DNA of 61,236 nucleotides from Hydrocarboniphaga sp. (GTDB taxonomy: Bacteria > Pseudomonadota > Gammaproteobacteria > Nevskiales > Nevskiaceae), in assembly GCF_028291725.1 (NCBI RefSeq), contig NZ_JAQGNT010000088.1, positions 1 to 61,236 on the forward strand, in the 5' to 3' direction. Within the stretch, counting starts at the first letter, position 1. Each line of letters starts with the position of its first letter. The notes below the pieces were generated by a model that was not told the origin of the DNA, did not search any database, and saw only the letters and a program-made list of their open reading frames with translations. This document shows, one piece after another, positions 42,201 through 51,062 of the stretch. The translations under genes were made by a program, and so were the position numbers.

Positions 42201-42712
42201 GGATACAGGTGCCGGAACACCGCGACCATGCCGTAAAGCGCCAGTGCGAACATCGCCACCGGCACCAGCAGCACCAGGAAAATCAGCGGCCCGCGACGTA
42301 CCGGCTTGATGCTGGCCGGCGTCTGCGTGTGCTGGTCCAGATGGTCCAGCAGCAGCCGGGCGTTCATCGCATTGGAGCGGAACGCGAAGTCGAAAATATC
42401 GCCGAACAGCGGCACTGCGCCGACCAGGCCATCGATCAGCGTGTTCGAGAGCATGCGCGCGATCAGGCGGTTGGGCGCGCCCGCGCGCAGGCCCTCGGTC
42501 AGGATCGCCCCGCCCATCAGCATGCCGGCGAAATCGCCGATGCCGGGGATCAGGCCGATGATCGAATCCAGCCCGAAACGCAGGCGCGTGCCGGGAATAC
42601 CGACCAGACCGTCGAGGCCGTGGGCGATCATCGCGACGCGCTGGCGTGCGACGAGCAGGCGCCGGTGGCGCAACTGCGGGTCGGAATCGTGACGGTCTGA
42701 ATGGTCTGGCAT
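42197..42712 (-). CDS. DUF4112 family membrane protein
   Basis: Protein of 171 aa with the DUF4112 signature: GIPGTRLRFGLDSIIGLIPGIGDFAGML, seen as two shorter blocks (LDSIIGLIPGIGDF at about 48-61 and LIDGLVGAVPLFGDIFDFAF at about 92-111). Two or three hydrophobic stretches include a C-terminal helix (about 143-165). Function unknown. It is divergent from plsB, and its last codon runs into a REP element that supplies the stop. Confidence 0.88.
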   Translation of the reverse strand: MPDHSDRHDSDPQLRHRRLLVARQRVAMIAHGLDGLVGIPGTRLRFGLDSIIGLIPGIGDFAGMLMGGAILTEGLRAGAPNRLIARMLSNTLIDGLVGAVPLFGDIFDFAFRSNAMNARLLLDHLDQHTQTPASIKPVRRGPLIFLVLLVPVAMFALALYGMVAVFRHLYP

Positions 42713-42801
42713 GCCGATATTATCGGCTGGCCGGCGGCCCGGGGCTGCCTTGCAGACCGGGTAAACTCCACATCCCCAGTCTCGCCGGTCCTGCCCTACA
42801 C

Positions 42802-45276
42802 GTGTTCACTGCGGCCTTCTATTGGATTGCCTGGTGGCTGTATCAGCCGCTGAACCGGTTGATCCGCTATCGCACCACGCCCTCGGAGCTGGCATCGAAG
42901 CTGGCGCTCGATCCGGCCAGGCCCGTGGTCTACGTGCTCGCAGCGCGCTCCTGGGGCGACCTGTTCCTGCTCGACCGGATCTGCCGCGACAATGGCCTGC
43001 CGCGGCCAGGCCGCACCGGTACCTTGCTGCCGAGCGCGAGTCAGGCTGGCGCGCTGTATCTGCCGGCGCTGCTCGAAACCCGCATCCACGACACCGCGCT
43101 GACCGGGGTCGTCACCCGTGCCGCGGCCGATCCGGGCTTCGACTGCCAAGTGGTGCCGGTTTCTGCATTCTGGGGCCGCGATCCCGGGCAGGAAACCTCG
43201 CTGTGGAAACTGATCTTTGCCGACAGTGTGCAGGCCGGCATGGTCCGCAAGCTGATCATCATGCTGGTCAATGGCCGCAACGTGTATGCGAACTTCGGCC
43301 TGCCGCTGTCGTTCCGCGATTTCATCGCCAAGGAAAAAACGCCGGACTTCGCGGTACGCAAGCTTGGCCGCCTATTGCACATTTACTTCCTGCACGCGCG
43401 CACCGCGGCGCTGGGCCCGACCTTGCAGAATCGCGACGTCGTCATCCAGCAGCTGCTGAACACGGCGCGCGTGAAAGAGGAGATCGCGGCCGAAGCGCGG
43501 CGCGGCAAGCTCAACGCAGAACAGGCCGCGGAGAAGGCCCAGCGCTATGCCGAGGAGATCGCAGCGGACTATTCGGCGACGACGGTGCGTTTTCTGGAAC
43601 GCATTTTCGAATTCGTCTGGAACCGAATTTTCCGCGGCGTCCAGGTATTCGGCATGGAGCGCCTGCGCGAAACCGCGCAGGGCCACGAGATCATCTACCT
43701 GCCCTCGCACCGCAGCCACGCCGACTATCTGCTGCTGAGCTACGTGCTCTACCAGGCCGGCCTGGTGCCGCCGCATATCGCCGCCGGCGTGAACCTGAAC
43801 TTCTGGCCGGCCGGCCCGATCCTGCGCCGCGGCGGTGCGTTCTACATGCGCCGCAGCTTTGGCAGCGACCGGCTCTACACCGCGGTATTCCGCGCCTACG
43901 TGGATTCGCTGATCGGCCGCGGCTACTCGATCAGCTTTTATCCGGAAGGCACCCGCAGCCGTACCGGCCGCCTGCTGGCGCCGAAGGCCGGCCTGCTCGG
44001 CATGGTCATCGAATCGGCGCTGCGCCAGAGCGCGAGGAAAGTCGCGATCGTTCCGGTCTATGTCGGCTACGACAAGGTCTGGGAGCTGTCGAGCTACTTC
44101 AAGGAACTGCGCGGCGCGCAGAAGCAAAAGGAATCGGCCTCGGATCTGCTCAAGGGCGCCAAGCTGCTGACCAAGTCCTACGGCCGCGTGCACATCAATT
44201 TCGGCGAACCGATGCAGCTGCAGGAATACGCCGACAAGCATCTGCCGGGTTGGCGCGACAGCTTGCGCGGCGGCAGCGAAACCCCGCCCGGCTGGCGCGA
44301 TTTCGTCAACCGCCTGGGCCTGGCGAATCATCGCCGCATCAATGCGGCGGCGGTCGCAAGCCCGGTCAGCCTGGCCGCGGTGGCGATGCTGGCGAGCCCG
44401 CAGCGAGCGGTGTCGCGCACCGAATTCCTCGAACAGCTCACGCATCTGGTGCGGCTGCTGGAAGGCCGGCCCTACGGCGAAAGCCTGCAAATCCCCGAGC
44501 CTTCGCCGGCCAAGAGCCTGGAATGGGCCGCGCCGATCGCGCGTATCGCGACGGTGCCGCATCCCTGGGGCGATCTGCTCGACGTTGCCGACCGCGACGC
44601 GGTGCTGCTGACCTATGCGCGCAACAACATCCAGCATCTGTTCGCGGTGCCGAGCCTGATCGCGAACCTGTTTCGCACGCGCGGCGTGCTCAGCGAGGAA
44701 GCCGTCGTCACCGGCTGCCGCGCGCTGTACCCATTTCTGCGTACCGAGTTCTACCTGCGCTGGGAACCGGCCGAGGCCGAGCAGGTCGCCCGCGACTGCA
44801 TCGAGGTGATGCTCAAACAGGGCCTGCTGCTGCGCAACGACGACGGACGCCTGGCGCGCCCGGGCGTGTCGACCCCGGAATTCTCGACCCTGGCGATGCT
44901 CGGCCGGGTCATGGGTGAAACCCTGGAGCGCTACTGCATGACCACGCTGCTACTCGCCGACGAACGGCGCATGCAGCAGAGCGTATTGCGCGATCGTTTC
45001 GAGGAAGACTGCCGTCGCCTGGCCGAACGCATGGGCGTACTCACCGGCCGGGATTCGCCGGAATTCTTCGATAAAGCCCTGTTTCGCGGCTATCTGGACA
45101 CGCTGATCGACCTCGGCATCGTCGTCGAAGGCGAGGACCGCCGGCTGCTGGTCGATGCCCGCATCGAGCGCATTGCCGAACGATCACTTGAACTTCTGTC
45201 GGACGAAACGCGTCAGACGCTGCTCCAGCTGCTGACCCGGCGCCCCCAGGCGGCCACGGCAGCCCTGGAGACGTAG
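42802..45276 (+). CDS. plsB: Glycerol-3-phosphate acyltransferase PlsB
   Basis: Membrane-associated acyltransferase of 824 aa that makes lysophosphatidic acid, the first step of phospholipid synthesis. The catalytic HX4D motif is His303 to Asp308 (HRSHAD), nearly the same position as in E. coli PlsB, followed by GAFYMRRSFG, FYPEGTRSRTG and VPVYVGYDKVWE. GTG 42802 is chosen because it gives the family N terminus (FTAAFYWIAWWLYQP); no good ribosome binding site is present. It is transcribed away from DUF4112 and ends 104 bp before the FKBP gene. Confidence 0.96.
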   Translation: MFTAAFYWIAWWLYQPLNRLIRYRTTPSELASKLALDPARPVVYVLAARSWGDLFLLDRICRDNGLPRPGRTGTLLPSASQAGALYLPALLETRIHDTALTGVVTRAAADPGFDCQVVPVSAFWGRDPGQETSLWKLIFADSVQAGMVRKLIIMLVNGRNVYANFGLPLSFRDFIAKEKTPDFAVRKLGRLLHIYFLHARTAALGPTLQNRDVVIQQLLNTARVKEEIAAEARRGKLNAEQAAEKAQRYAEEIAADYSATTVRFLERIFEFVWNRIFRGVQVFGMERLRETAQGHEIIYLPSHRSHADYLLLSYVLYQAGLVPPHIAAGVNLNFWPAGPILRRGGAFYMRRSFGSDRLYTAVFRAYVDSLIGRGYSISFYPEGTRSRTGRLLAPKAGLLGMVIESALRQSARKVAIVPVYVGYDKVWELSSYFKELRGAQKQKESASDLLKGAKLLTKSYGRVHINFGEPMQLQEYADKHLPGWRDSLRGGSETPPGWRDFVNRLGLANHRRINAAAVASPVSLAAVAMLASPQRAVSRTEFLEQLTHLVRLLEGRPYGESLQIPEPSPAKSLEWAAPIARIATVPHPWGDLLDVADRDAVLLTYARNNIQHLFAVPSLIANLFRTRGVLSEEAVVTGCRALYPFLRTEFYLRWEPAEAEQVARDCIEVMLKQGLLLRNDDGRLARPGVSTPEFSTLAMLGRVMGETLERYCMTTLLLADERRMQQSVLRDRFEEDCRRLAERMGVLTGRDSPEFFDKALFRGYLDTLIDLGIVVEGEDRRLLVDARIERIAERSLELLSDETRQTLLQLLTRRPQAATAALET

Positions 45277-45380
45277 CCCTGAAATCGCCTTCCCTGTAAT
45301 CTGCCCGCCCGTAGCTCAATTTCCGCCCTCGATCCGGCCCCCTAGCCGGCTTTCCAACAGCACTACTTCAAAGAGAACTT

Positions 45381-46118
45381 ATGCACTCCTCCTTCCGTAT
45401 GCTCGCCATTGCCGCCTGCGCCAGCCTGTTGTTCGCCTGCGCCAAGAAAGAAGACGACAAGGCAACCGCCGCATCCGGCGAGCTGACCACCGACGCGCAG
45501 AAGTTCGGTTATTCCATCGGCGTCGATCTAGGCAACTCGCTCAAGCCGGTCAAGGATCATGTCGATGTCGCCGCGCTCGAAGCCGGCCTGAACGACGTGA
45601 CCAACGGCGTCACGCCCAAGCTCGACGACGCCGCCCGCGAAGAGATCAAGAACACGGTCTCCAAGAAGATGCAGGAAGAGCAGGTCAAGGCGCGCGCCGA
45701 ACAGGCCGGCAAGGCCAAGGAAGAAGGCGCCAAGTTCCTCGCCGAAAACGGCAAGAAGGCTGGCGTCAAGACCACCGCCTCGGGCCTGCAGTACGAAGTC
45801 ATCAAGGAAGGCGAAGGCAAGAACCCGACCGCCGCCGACAAGGTCACGGTGCACTACAAGGGCACGCTGCTCAACGGCGAAGAGTTCGACAGCAGCTACT
45901 CGCGAGGCCAGCCGGTTACGTTCCCGCTTGGCAACGTGATCCCGGGCTGGACCGAAGGCGTGCAGCTGATGAAGCCGGGCGCCAAATACAAGTTCTACAT
46001 TCCGTCCGAACTCGCCTACGGCGAGCGCGGCGCCGGCGTCAAGATCGGGCCGAACCAGACCCTGGTGTTCGAAGTCGAGCTGATCGACGTCGGCAAGGAC
46101 GAAGCGCCGGCGAAGTAG
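45381..46118 (+). CDS. FKBP-type peptidyl-prolyl isomerase lipoprotein (FkpA/Mip-like)
   Basis: Periplasm-facing peptidyl-prolyl cis-trans isomerase and chaperone of 245 aa. The lipobox LLFAC puts the lipidated cysteine at residue 20. An N-terminal helical dimerisation domain (about 35-130, rich in Lys, Glu and Ala) precedes the FKBP domain (about 140-240) with VTVHYKGTLLNGEEFDSSY, VIPGWTEGVQLMKPG and IPSELAYGERGAG. This matches FkpA, FklB and Mip. A strong terminator follows. Confidence 0.93.
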   Translation: MHSSFRMLAIAACASLLFACAKKEDDKATAASGELTTDAQKFGYSIGVDLGNSLKPVKDHVDVAALEAGLNDVTNGVTPKLDDAAREEIKNTVSKKMQEEQVKARAEQAGKAKEEGAKFLAENGKKAGVKTTASGLQYEVIKEGEGKNPTAADKVTVHYKGTLLNGEEFDSSYSRGQPVTFPLGNVIPGWTEGVQLMKPGAKYKFYIPSELAYGERGAGVKIGPNQTLVFEVELIDVGKDEAPAK

Positions 46119-46138
46119 GCCTCAAGCGCGCGGTTCAA

Positions 46139-46171
46139 AGCGGCGGCAGAGCGATCTGCCGCCGCTTTTGT
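46139..46171 (+). terminator. Rho-independent terminator of the FKBP gene
   Basis: Stem AGCGGCGGCAGA/TCTGCCGCCGCT with a GCGA loop followed by TTTGTTT. It begins 20 bp after the stop codon. Confidence 0.9.
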
Positions 46172-46180
46172 TTGTGCGGC

Positions 46181-46208
46181 GTAGGTCGGCAAGGGATTGC
46201 CGACCTAC
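46181..46208. repeat. REP-like single palindrome, family B copy 3
   Basis: Compact 28-bp palindrome GTAGGTCGGC...GCCGACCTAC with only one hairpin, apparently one unit rather than a doublet. Its right GTAG head (minus strand) provides the TAG stop of the DUF4124 gene. Confidence 0.8.
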
Positions 46209-46663
46209 GGCTTGCAGCTTTTGGCGATCGCTGCGGCCGCGCTCTGGCGCTGGCGTTCCCATTCGTCAGCGTCCATGCGCTTGAGTTCGCCGCCGGCTTC
46301 GCGAGTGCGCAGCCGGTTGGGCGGCCGCTCGTCGAGAAAGTGAAGCCGCGCCCGCGCGTCGGCGCACTGCTGCGCGCTGGCTTGCTTGGCCGCGGCGGCG
46401 GCTACACGCGCTTTGGCCTTGGCCGCATCCTGTTCGTCGATGCGCTTCAGAAAAGCCTTGGCCCCGTCGTCGGCCGGGGCCGCAACCGGCGGCGGCAGCT
46501 CCGGATGCACGATGTCGTAGCGGCCGCTGCTGGGCGGCGTCTGCGCGTAATGCACCACGCCGTCGGCATCGGTCCATCGATAGGCGGTGGCCGCGCTCGC
46601 GGTGTCGAGCGTCAGTGTCGCGGCCAGCCACAGCGCGCAGAACGATCGGGACAAGAGCTTCAT
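46205..46663 (-). CDS. DUF4124 domain protein
   Basis: Secreted protein of 152 aa. A signal peptide (1-24, ending DTASA) is followed by the DUF4124 motif ATAYRWTDADGVVHYAQTPP, a short beta unit, and then an Ala/Lys-rich helical tail (AAKAKARVAAAAAKQASAQQ). Function unknown; the family is common in gammaproteobacteria. ATG 46663 is preferred over GTG 46669. The stop codon comes from a REP palindrome. Confidence 0.87.
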   Translation of the reverse strand: MKLLSRSFCALWLAATLTLDTASAATAYRWTDADGVVHYAQTPPSSGRYDIVHPELPPPVAAPADDGAKAFLKRIDEQDAAKAKARVAAAAAKQASAQQCADARARLHFLDERPPNRLRTREAGGELKRMDADEWERQRQSAAAAIAKSCKP

Positions 46664-46717
46664 GCCCACATCTTAAACCCGGCACCTCGAAAGACTGCGA
46701 GCCACCTGATTCCTGGA

Positions 46718-46790
46718 ACTGTAGGAGCGGTCCTTGACCGCGATTGTGCGGTTGAACGTCTCAATCGCGGTCAAGGACCGCTCCTACAGT
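46718..46790. repeat. REP-like inverted doublet, family D copy 1
   Basis: Left arm GTAGGAGCGGTCCTTGACCG from 46721 and right arm CGGTCAAGGACCGCTCCTAC ending at 46787; the match extends outward to ACT/AGT. It lies 12 bp after the envC stop (minus strand). Confidence 0.85.
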
Positions 46791-46802
46791 TGGGAATTGA
46801 AG

Positions 46803-48026
46803 CTACTTGCCGAGCCACTCGCGCGGGTCCAGCGCCGTGGAACCCTTGCGCAGTTCCAGGTAGACGCCGCTGCGGTCGTGGCCGCCGGTGTCGCCGGCGG
46901 TCGCGATCACCTGACCGGCATCGACCCATTCGCCGGCGGTCGGCGACGAGGTCGCGCAGTGACCATACAGCGTGAAGTAGCCACCACCGTGTTCGAGAAT
47001 CACGATCAGGCCGTAGCGCTGCAGCCAGCCGACATACGCCACGCGCCCGCGCGCGATTGCGCGCACCGGCGTACCTTCCCTGGCCGCGATCCAGCGGCCG
47101 CTCCAGCTCAGACGTCCCTCGGCCTTCGGTGAACCGTATTCGGCAATGACCGGCCCGCGCAGCGGCCACGGCAGCTTGCCGCGCTGCTGCAGGAAGGGCT
47201 TGTTGCTGCCGTCGAAATCACCCGGGATGTCGGCCAGCGCGTCGCGCAGGGTTTCGAGCAGCTTCCTGACCTGGGCCTCGTCGGCCTGGGCCTGTTTGAG
47301 TTCACCCTCCGAGCTGGCGATGCTCTTCTCGATCTGCGCCAAGGTGCTCTGGCGCTCGAGGCGGCTCTTCTCCAGCGAATTCAGCGCCTGGGTCTGCTCG
47401 AGTTCCAGCGACTCGAGCCGCGCCCGCTCGTCGATCAGCTGGGCCTGCAGCTCGGCAATCCGGTCGAGCTCGGCCTGGACCGCGGCGACCTGGCCGGCGC
47501 GCGCGCGGTTCACGTAGTCGTACTCGGCGAGCACGCGGCCGATGCGCGCGGTGTCATCCTGGTTCAACCACAGCTGGGTACGTGCCCGATTGCCCATCAC
47601 GTAGGCGGCGCGGACCTGGCGCGCCAGTACCTGGCGCTGCTCGTCCAGCCGATACTGGGCCTCGGCCTGCTGCACTTGGTTGGTCTTGATCCGCTCGTTC
47701 TGCGCGGCGATTTCGCGGCGCAGGCCCCTGAGCCTGGCCTGGGCGTCGCCGAGCTTCTTCTCGGCCGCTTCCAGCGCGTCGCCGAGCTGGTCTTTCTGGC
47801 CGCGCTCGCGCTGAATCTGGCTGCGCAACGAGTCGATCTTGCCCTTGACCTGCTGCAGCTCCTGCTCCTTCTTGCGGATGTCGCTGCTGGACGGCGTAGT
47901 GGCGGCCTCCCGGCCTCCAGCGGCCAGCGCTGGCAAAGCCACCGCCGTCAGCAGGCTGCAGGCGGCCAGCGCCCACGCGCAGGTCGGGTTCCGGGCTCGC
48001 TTTCGGTCAGGGGTGTTGGGTGCCAT
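46803..48026 (-). CDS. envC: EnvC-like amidase activator (degenerate LytM)
   Basis: Periplasmic protein of 407 aa that would activate N-acetylmuramoyl-L-alanine amidases at the division site. A signal peptide (about 18-36) precedes long coiled coils (about 45-125 and 165-265) and a C-terminal LytM/M23 domain (about 285-405). In that domain the zinc-binding HxGxD is replaced by WIAAREGTP and the second site reads LYGHCATSS, so peptidase activity is not expected, as in E. coli EnvC. The ATG 48026 is chosen by the signal peptide. Confidence 0.9.
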   Translation of the reverse strand: MAPNTPDRKRARNPTCAWALAACSLLTAVALPALAAGGREAATTPSSSDIRKKEQELQQVKGKIDSLRSQIQRERGQKDQLGDALEAAEKKLGDAQARLRGLRREIAAQNERIKTNQVQQAEAQYRLDEQRQVLARQVRAAYVMGNRARTQLWLNQDDTARIGRVLAEYDYVNRARAGQVAAVQAELDRIAELQAQLIDERARLESLELEQTQALNSLEKSRLERQSTLAQIEKSIASSEGELKQAQADEAQVRKLLETLRDALADIPGDFDGSNKPFLQQRGKLPWPLRGPVIAEYGSPKAEGRLSWSGRWIAAREGTPVRAIARGRVAYVGWLQRYGLIVILEHGGGYFTLYGHCATSSPTAGEWVDAGQVIATAGDTGGHDRSGVYLELRKGSTALDPREWLGK

Positions 48027-48091
48027 AATTCCGGCCGCATCATAGACGTCTCTTACACTTTTTGGCGCCCGCCGCCATCTGCCGGACACTC

Positions 48092-48517
48092 ATGCAGCTG
48101 TACCTCGATTTCGTTCTTGCCCACCCACTTCTGTTCGCCGCTCTGGCCGGCGTGGTGCTGCTGATCATCGCCAATGAAGTCCACGGCAACCTGACCGGCG
48201 GCAAACGCCTGTCGATCCCGGAGGCGGTGCGGCTGATCAATGACCGCGAACCGCTGATCGTCGACGTGCGCGCCGTGGCCGATTTCAAGCGCTCACACCT
48301 GTTGAACGCATTGAACATCCCGCTGGCCAAGATCGACGAGCGCGTCACCGAGCTGGGCCGCGACAAGGCGCGCCCGATCCTGATCTACGACGCGCTCGGC
48401 AGCAGCGTCGGCGAAGCCGCCGACAAGCTCAAGAAACTGGGCTACGCCGAGGCCTACCCGCTGCGCGGCGGCATCAACAGCTGGCTCGGGGCCAGCCTGC
48501 CGGTCACGGCGAAGTAG
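48092..48517 (+). CDS. Rhodanese-like membrane protein (YibN type) without catalytic cysteine
   Basis: Protein of 141 aa with an N-terminal membrane helix (about 10-28) and a rhodanese domain (SIPEAVRLINDREPLIVDVR, FKRSHLLNALNIPLAK, YPLRGGINSWLGASLP). At the catalytic loop, where active rhodaneses have cysteine, the sequence is IYDALGSSVGEA, with Asp100 in place of Cys. No other cysteine is near, so thiosulfate sulfurtransferase activity is unlikely. It starts a likely operon with grxC and secB; YibN is encoded next to grxC-secB-gpsA in E. coli, which supports the assignment. Confidence 0.9.
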   Translation: MQLYLDFVLAHPLLFAALAGVVLLIIANEVHGNLTGGKRLSIPEAVRLINDREPLIVDVRAVADFKRSHLLNALNIPLAKIDERVTELGRDKARPILIYDALGSSVGEAADKLKKLGYAEAYPLRGGINSWLGASLPVTAK

Positions 48518-48533
48518 CCGATACCGCAGCGCC

Positions 48534-48791
48534 ATGAACCCAGTCCGCGTCTATTCCACTGCGTACTGCCCCTTTTGTGTGATGGCCAAGCGGCTGCTCG
48601 AGAACAAGGGGGTTGCGTTCGAGGAGATCCGGGTTGACCAGGATCTGCAACGTCGCAATGAGATGATGCAGCTGTCCGGCCGCCGCACCGTGCCGCAGAT
48701 TTTCGTCGGCCAAACCCATGTCGGCGGCTTCGACGACCTGTCCGCGCTGGACCGCGCCGGCGGGCTCGATCCTTTGCTCGCCGACGTTTGA
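48534..48791 (+). CDS. grxC: Glutaredoxin 3 (GrxC)
   Basis: Glutathione-dependent dithiol oxidoreductase of 85 aa. The active site is CPFC (12-15; CPYC is more common), with TVPQIFVGQTHVGGFDD providing the cis-proline and glutathione-binding residues. It sits 16 bp behind the rhodanese gene in the conserved yibN-grxC-secB-gpsA order. Confidence 0.95.
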   Translation: MNPVRVYSTAYCPFCVMAKRLLENKGVAFEEIRVDQDLQRRNEMMQLSGRRTVPQIFVGQTHVGGFDDLSALDRAGGLDPLLADV

Positions 48792-48921
48792 GGCGCCGGC
48801 CGCGTGCTTAATTGCATCAGTCCTGTTGCATTCAAGCACTAGCGTTTTTTTGTAAGCTTCCGCGCCGTCCGACGGACGTCGTCCCCCATTTTGCTGATCC
48901 GTTTTCTGGAGTTTTGCCGCC

Positions 48922-49440
48922 ATGGCAGCTGACGTCATCCCCGAATCGCCCGCCGCTCTGCCCCAGGCCGATGCGCGCCAGGTGCTGTTGCAGAAGTTCT
49001 ATCTGCGCGATGCGTCGGTGGAAGCGCCGCTGGCGCCGCAGATTTTCTCGCGCCCCTGGCAGCCCCAGGTCGACGTCAATGTCGCGACCAATGTGCAGTC
49101 GCTCGGCGACGATCAGTTCCATCTGGTGCTGACCATCACCGTCACCGCCAAGCTCGGCACCGATGTCGCCTTTCTGGTTGAAGTGCAGCAGGCCGGCGTA
49201 TTCGTGGTGCGTGGTTTCCCGAATGAACAGGAGCGCGCCGCGGTGCTGGCCGGCTATTGCCCGAGCCTGCTGTTCCCGTTCGCGCGCGAAGCGGTCGCCG
49301 ATTTCGTACAGAAGGCCGGCTTCCCGCAGCTGCTGCTGCAGCCGATCAACTTCGAGGCGCTGTTCATCGAGCACCTGAACCGTGCCCGCGCCGAAGGCCA
49401 GGTCGCCGCGCCGGCCGCCGCCGAAGCGACGACGCACTAA
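48922..49440 (+). CDS. secB: Protein-export chaperone SecB
   Basis: Cytoplasmic tetrameric chaperone of 172 aa that keeps precursors unfolded and passes them to SecA. It has QKFYLRDASVEAPLAPQIF, NFVATNVQSLG-like sequence (about 55-65), VEVQQAGVFVVRGF and the FPFAREAVADFVQKAGFP block. The 130 bp upstream contain a T-rich stretch but no clear terminator. Confidence 0.96.
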   Translation: MAADVIPESPAALPQADARQVLLQKFYLRDASVEAPLAPQIFSRPWQPQVDVNVATNVQSLGDDQFHLVLTITVTAKLGTDVAFLVEVQQAGVFVVRGFPNEQERAAVLAGYCPSLLFPFAREAVADFVQKAGFPQLLLQPINFEALFIEHLNRARAEGQVAAPAAAEATTH

Positions 49441-49471
49441 GCCCGCGCATGGCCGGCCGGATCTCGCGCGG

Positions 49472-50470
49472 ATGAAGGGCATCGCCGTCCTCGGCGCGGG
49501 GTCCTACGGCACGGCGCTGGCGATCCAGCTGGCGCGCCGCGGCACTCCGGTGTGGTTGTGGGGCCGTGATCGCGCCGCGCTGGCGGCGATGCAGGAGCAG
49601 CGCATCAACCAGCGCTATCTGCCGGAGGCGCATTTCCCGATCGGTTTGACCGCGACCTCCGATCTGCGGCTCGCGATCGAATCCTCGGAAGAATTGCTGA
49701 TCGCGGTGCCCAGCCATGCGCTGCGCGAGACGCTGCGCAAGTGCGAGCCGCTGCTGCTGCCCGGCCAGGGCATCGCCTGCGCGATGAAGGGCATCGAGAC
49801 CGGCACCGGCAAGCTGGTGCACGAAGTCGTCGGCGAGGAACTTGGCGAGACGCGCGATCTGGCGGTGATTTCCGGCCCCACGTTCGCCAAGGAACTCGGC
49901 CTGGGCCTGCCGACCGCGGTCACCGTCGCCTCGTCGAATCTGGCTTATGCAGAGCGCATCGCGCACGCACTGCACGGCGATGGCTTTCGCGCCTACACCG
50001 CCGCCGACGTCATCGGCGTCGAGATCGGCGGTGCGGTCAAGAACGTGCTCGCAATCGCCGTGGGTATCGCCGACGGCCTCGGCCTCGGCGCCAATACGCG
50101 TGCGGCGCTGATCACGCGCGGCCTGGCCGAAATCATGCGGCTGGGCGAAAGCATGGGCGCAAAACCCGAGACGCTGATGGGCCTGTCCGGCCTCGGCGAT
50201 CTGGTGCTGACCTGCACCGACAACCAGTCGCGGAATCGGCGCATGGGCCTGCTGCTGGCCCAGGGCAAGAGCGTCACTGAAGCGACCGCCGAGATCCGCC
50301 AGGTCGTCGAAGGCGTGCGCGTTGCGCCCGAGGTGCGGCGGCTCGCCGAGCAACGCCACGTCAGCATGCCGATCACCGAGCAGGTCTGCCGGGTTTTGCT
50401 GGGCGAAATCTCGGCGGTGGAAGCGGTGCGCGCACTCGCGACCCGGCCCGCCAAGCCTGAAAACCACTGA
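49472..50470 (+). CDS. gpsA: Glycerol-3-phosphate dehydrogenase [NAD(P)+] GpsA
   Basis: Makes sn-glycerol-3-phosphate from dihydroxyacetone phosphate for phospholipid synthesis, 332 aa. The Rossmann motif is VLGAGSYGTALA, followed by ISGPTFAKE, the catalytic GGAVKNVLAIAVGIADGLG lysine segment, and GLSGLGDLVLTCT. ATG 49472 is chosen because the family begins at MKGIAVLGAG; the longer frame overlaps secB. Last gene of the yibN-grxC-secB-gpsA cluster and functionally linked to plsB, 4 kb upstream. Confidence 0.97.
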   Translation: MKGIAVLGAGSYGTALAIQLARRGTPVWLWGRDRAALAAMQEQRINQRYLPEAHFPIGLTATSDLRLAIESSEELLIAVPSHALRETLRKCEPLLLPGQGIACAMKGIETGTGKLVHEVVGEELGETRDLAVISGPTFAKELGLGLPTAVTVASSNLAYAERIAHALHGDGFRAYTAADVIGVEIGGAVKNVLAIAVGIADGLGLGANTRAALITRGLAEIMRLGESMGAKPETLMGLSGLGDLVLTCTDNQSRNRRMGLLLAQGKSVTEATAEIRQVVEGVRVAPEVRRLAEQRHVSMPITEQVCRVLLGEISAVEAVRALATRPAKPENH

Positions 50471-50479
50471 ACCACTGAG

Positions 50480-50941
50480 TCAGGCGCCGCCGGCAAAGCC
50501 CGCTTGCCGCCAGGCTTCGTAGACCACGGCGGCGACCGCATTGGACAGATTGAGGCTGCGACTGCCCGCTTGCATCGGCAGCCGCAGGCCGTGGTCCGCC
50601 GGCAGGCTGTCGCGGATTTCCGCCGGCAATCCACGCGATTCGGGGCCGAACAGCAGAACGTCGTCGGCCCGGAACTGCACGCTGTCGTAGCGGCGTTGCG
50701 CCTTGGTGGACAGGGCGAAGATCCGCGCGCCCGCGACGGCCACCAGAAAAGCCTCGTAGCTCTCGTGGACGCGGATCACCGCCTGGTCGCGGTAATCCAT
50801 GCCGGCGCGCCGCAACGCGGCATCGTCGATCGAAAACCCCAGCGGCTTGATCAGGTGCAGCGTCGATCCGGTGTTGGCGCACAGGCGCATCACGTTGCCG
50901 GTGTTGGGCGGAATCTCGGGTTGGTAGAGAGCGACCTGCAT
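50480..50941 (-). CDS. trmL: tRNA (cytidine(34)-2'-O)-methyltransferase TrmL
   Basis: SPOUT-class methyltransferase of 153 aa that methylates the wobble base of certain leucine tRNAs. It has LYQPEIPPNTGNVMRLCANTG at the N terminus, LLFGPESRGLP and the knot-forming LPMQAGSRSLNLSNAVAAVVYEA segment. It is convergent with gpsA, with only 9 bp between the stops. Confidence 0.96.
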   Translation of the reverse strand: MQVALYQPEIPPNTGNVMRLCANTGSTLHLIKPLGFSIDDAALRRAGMDYRDQAVIRVHESYEAFLVAVAGARIFALSTKAQRRYDSVQFRADDVLLFGPESRGLPAEIRDSLPADHGLRLPMQAGSRSLNLSNAVAAVVYEAWRQAGFAGGA

Positions 50942-51062
50942 GGGCGACGAGAATCGGCAGTGGCGCTGCCAGCGTCAAGCCGCGCCGCACAAAATCGCGC
51001 GGGTTTGACATGCTCGGACAGCGCCGCCTAGTCTGCCGCGAAGTCTCCCGATGTGCTCCCCG

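Noticed and set aside
46803-47100. EnvC LytM domain as an active endopeptidase
   Set aside because: The zinc-binding His and Asp of HxGxD are absent, as in known EnvC amidase activators.
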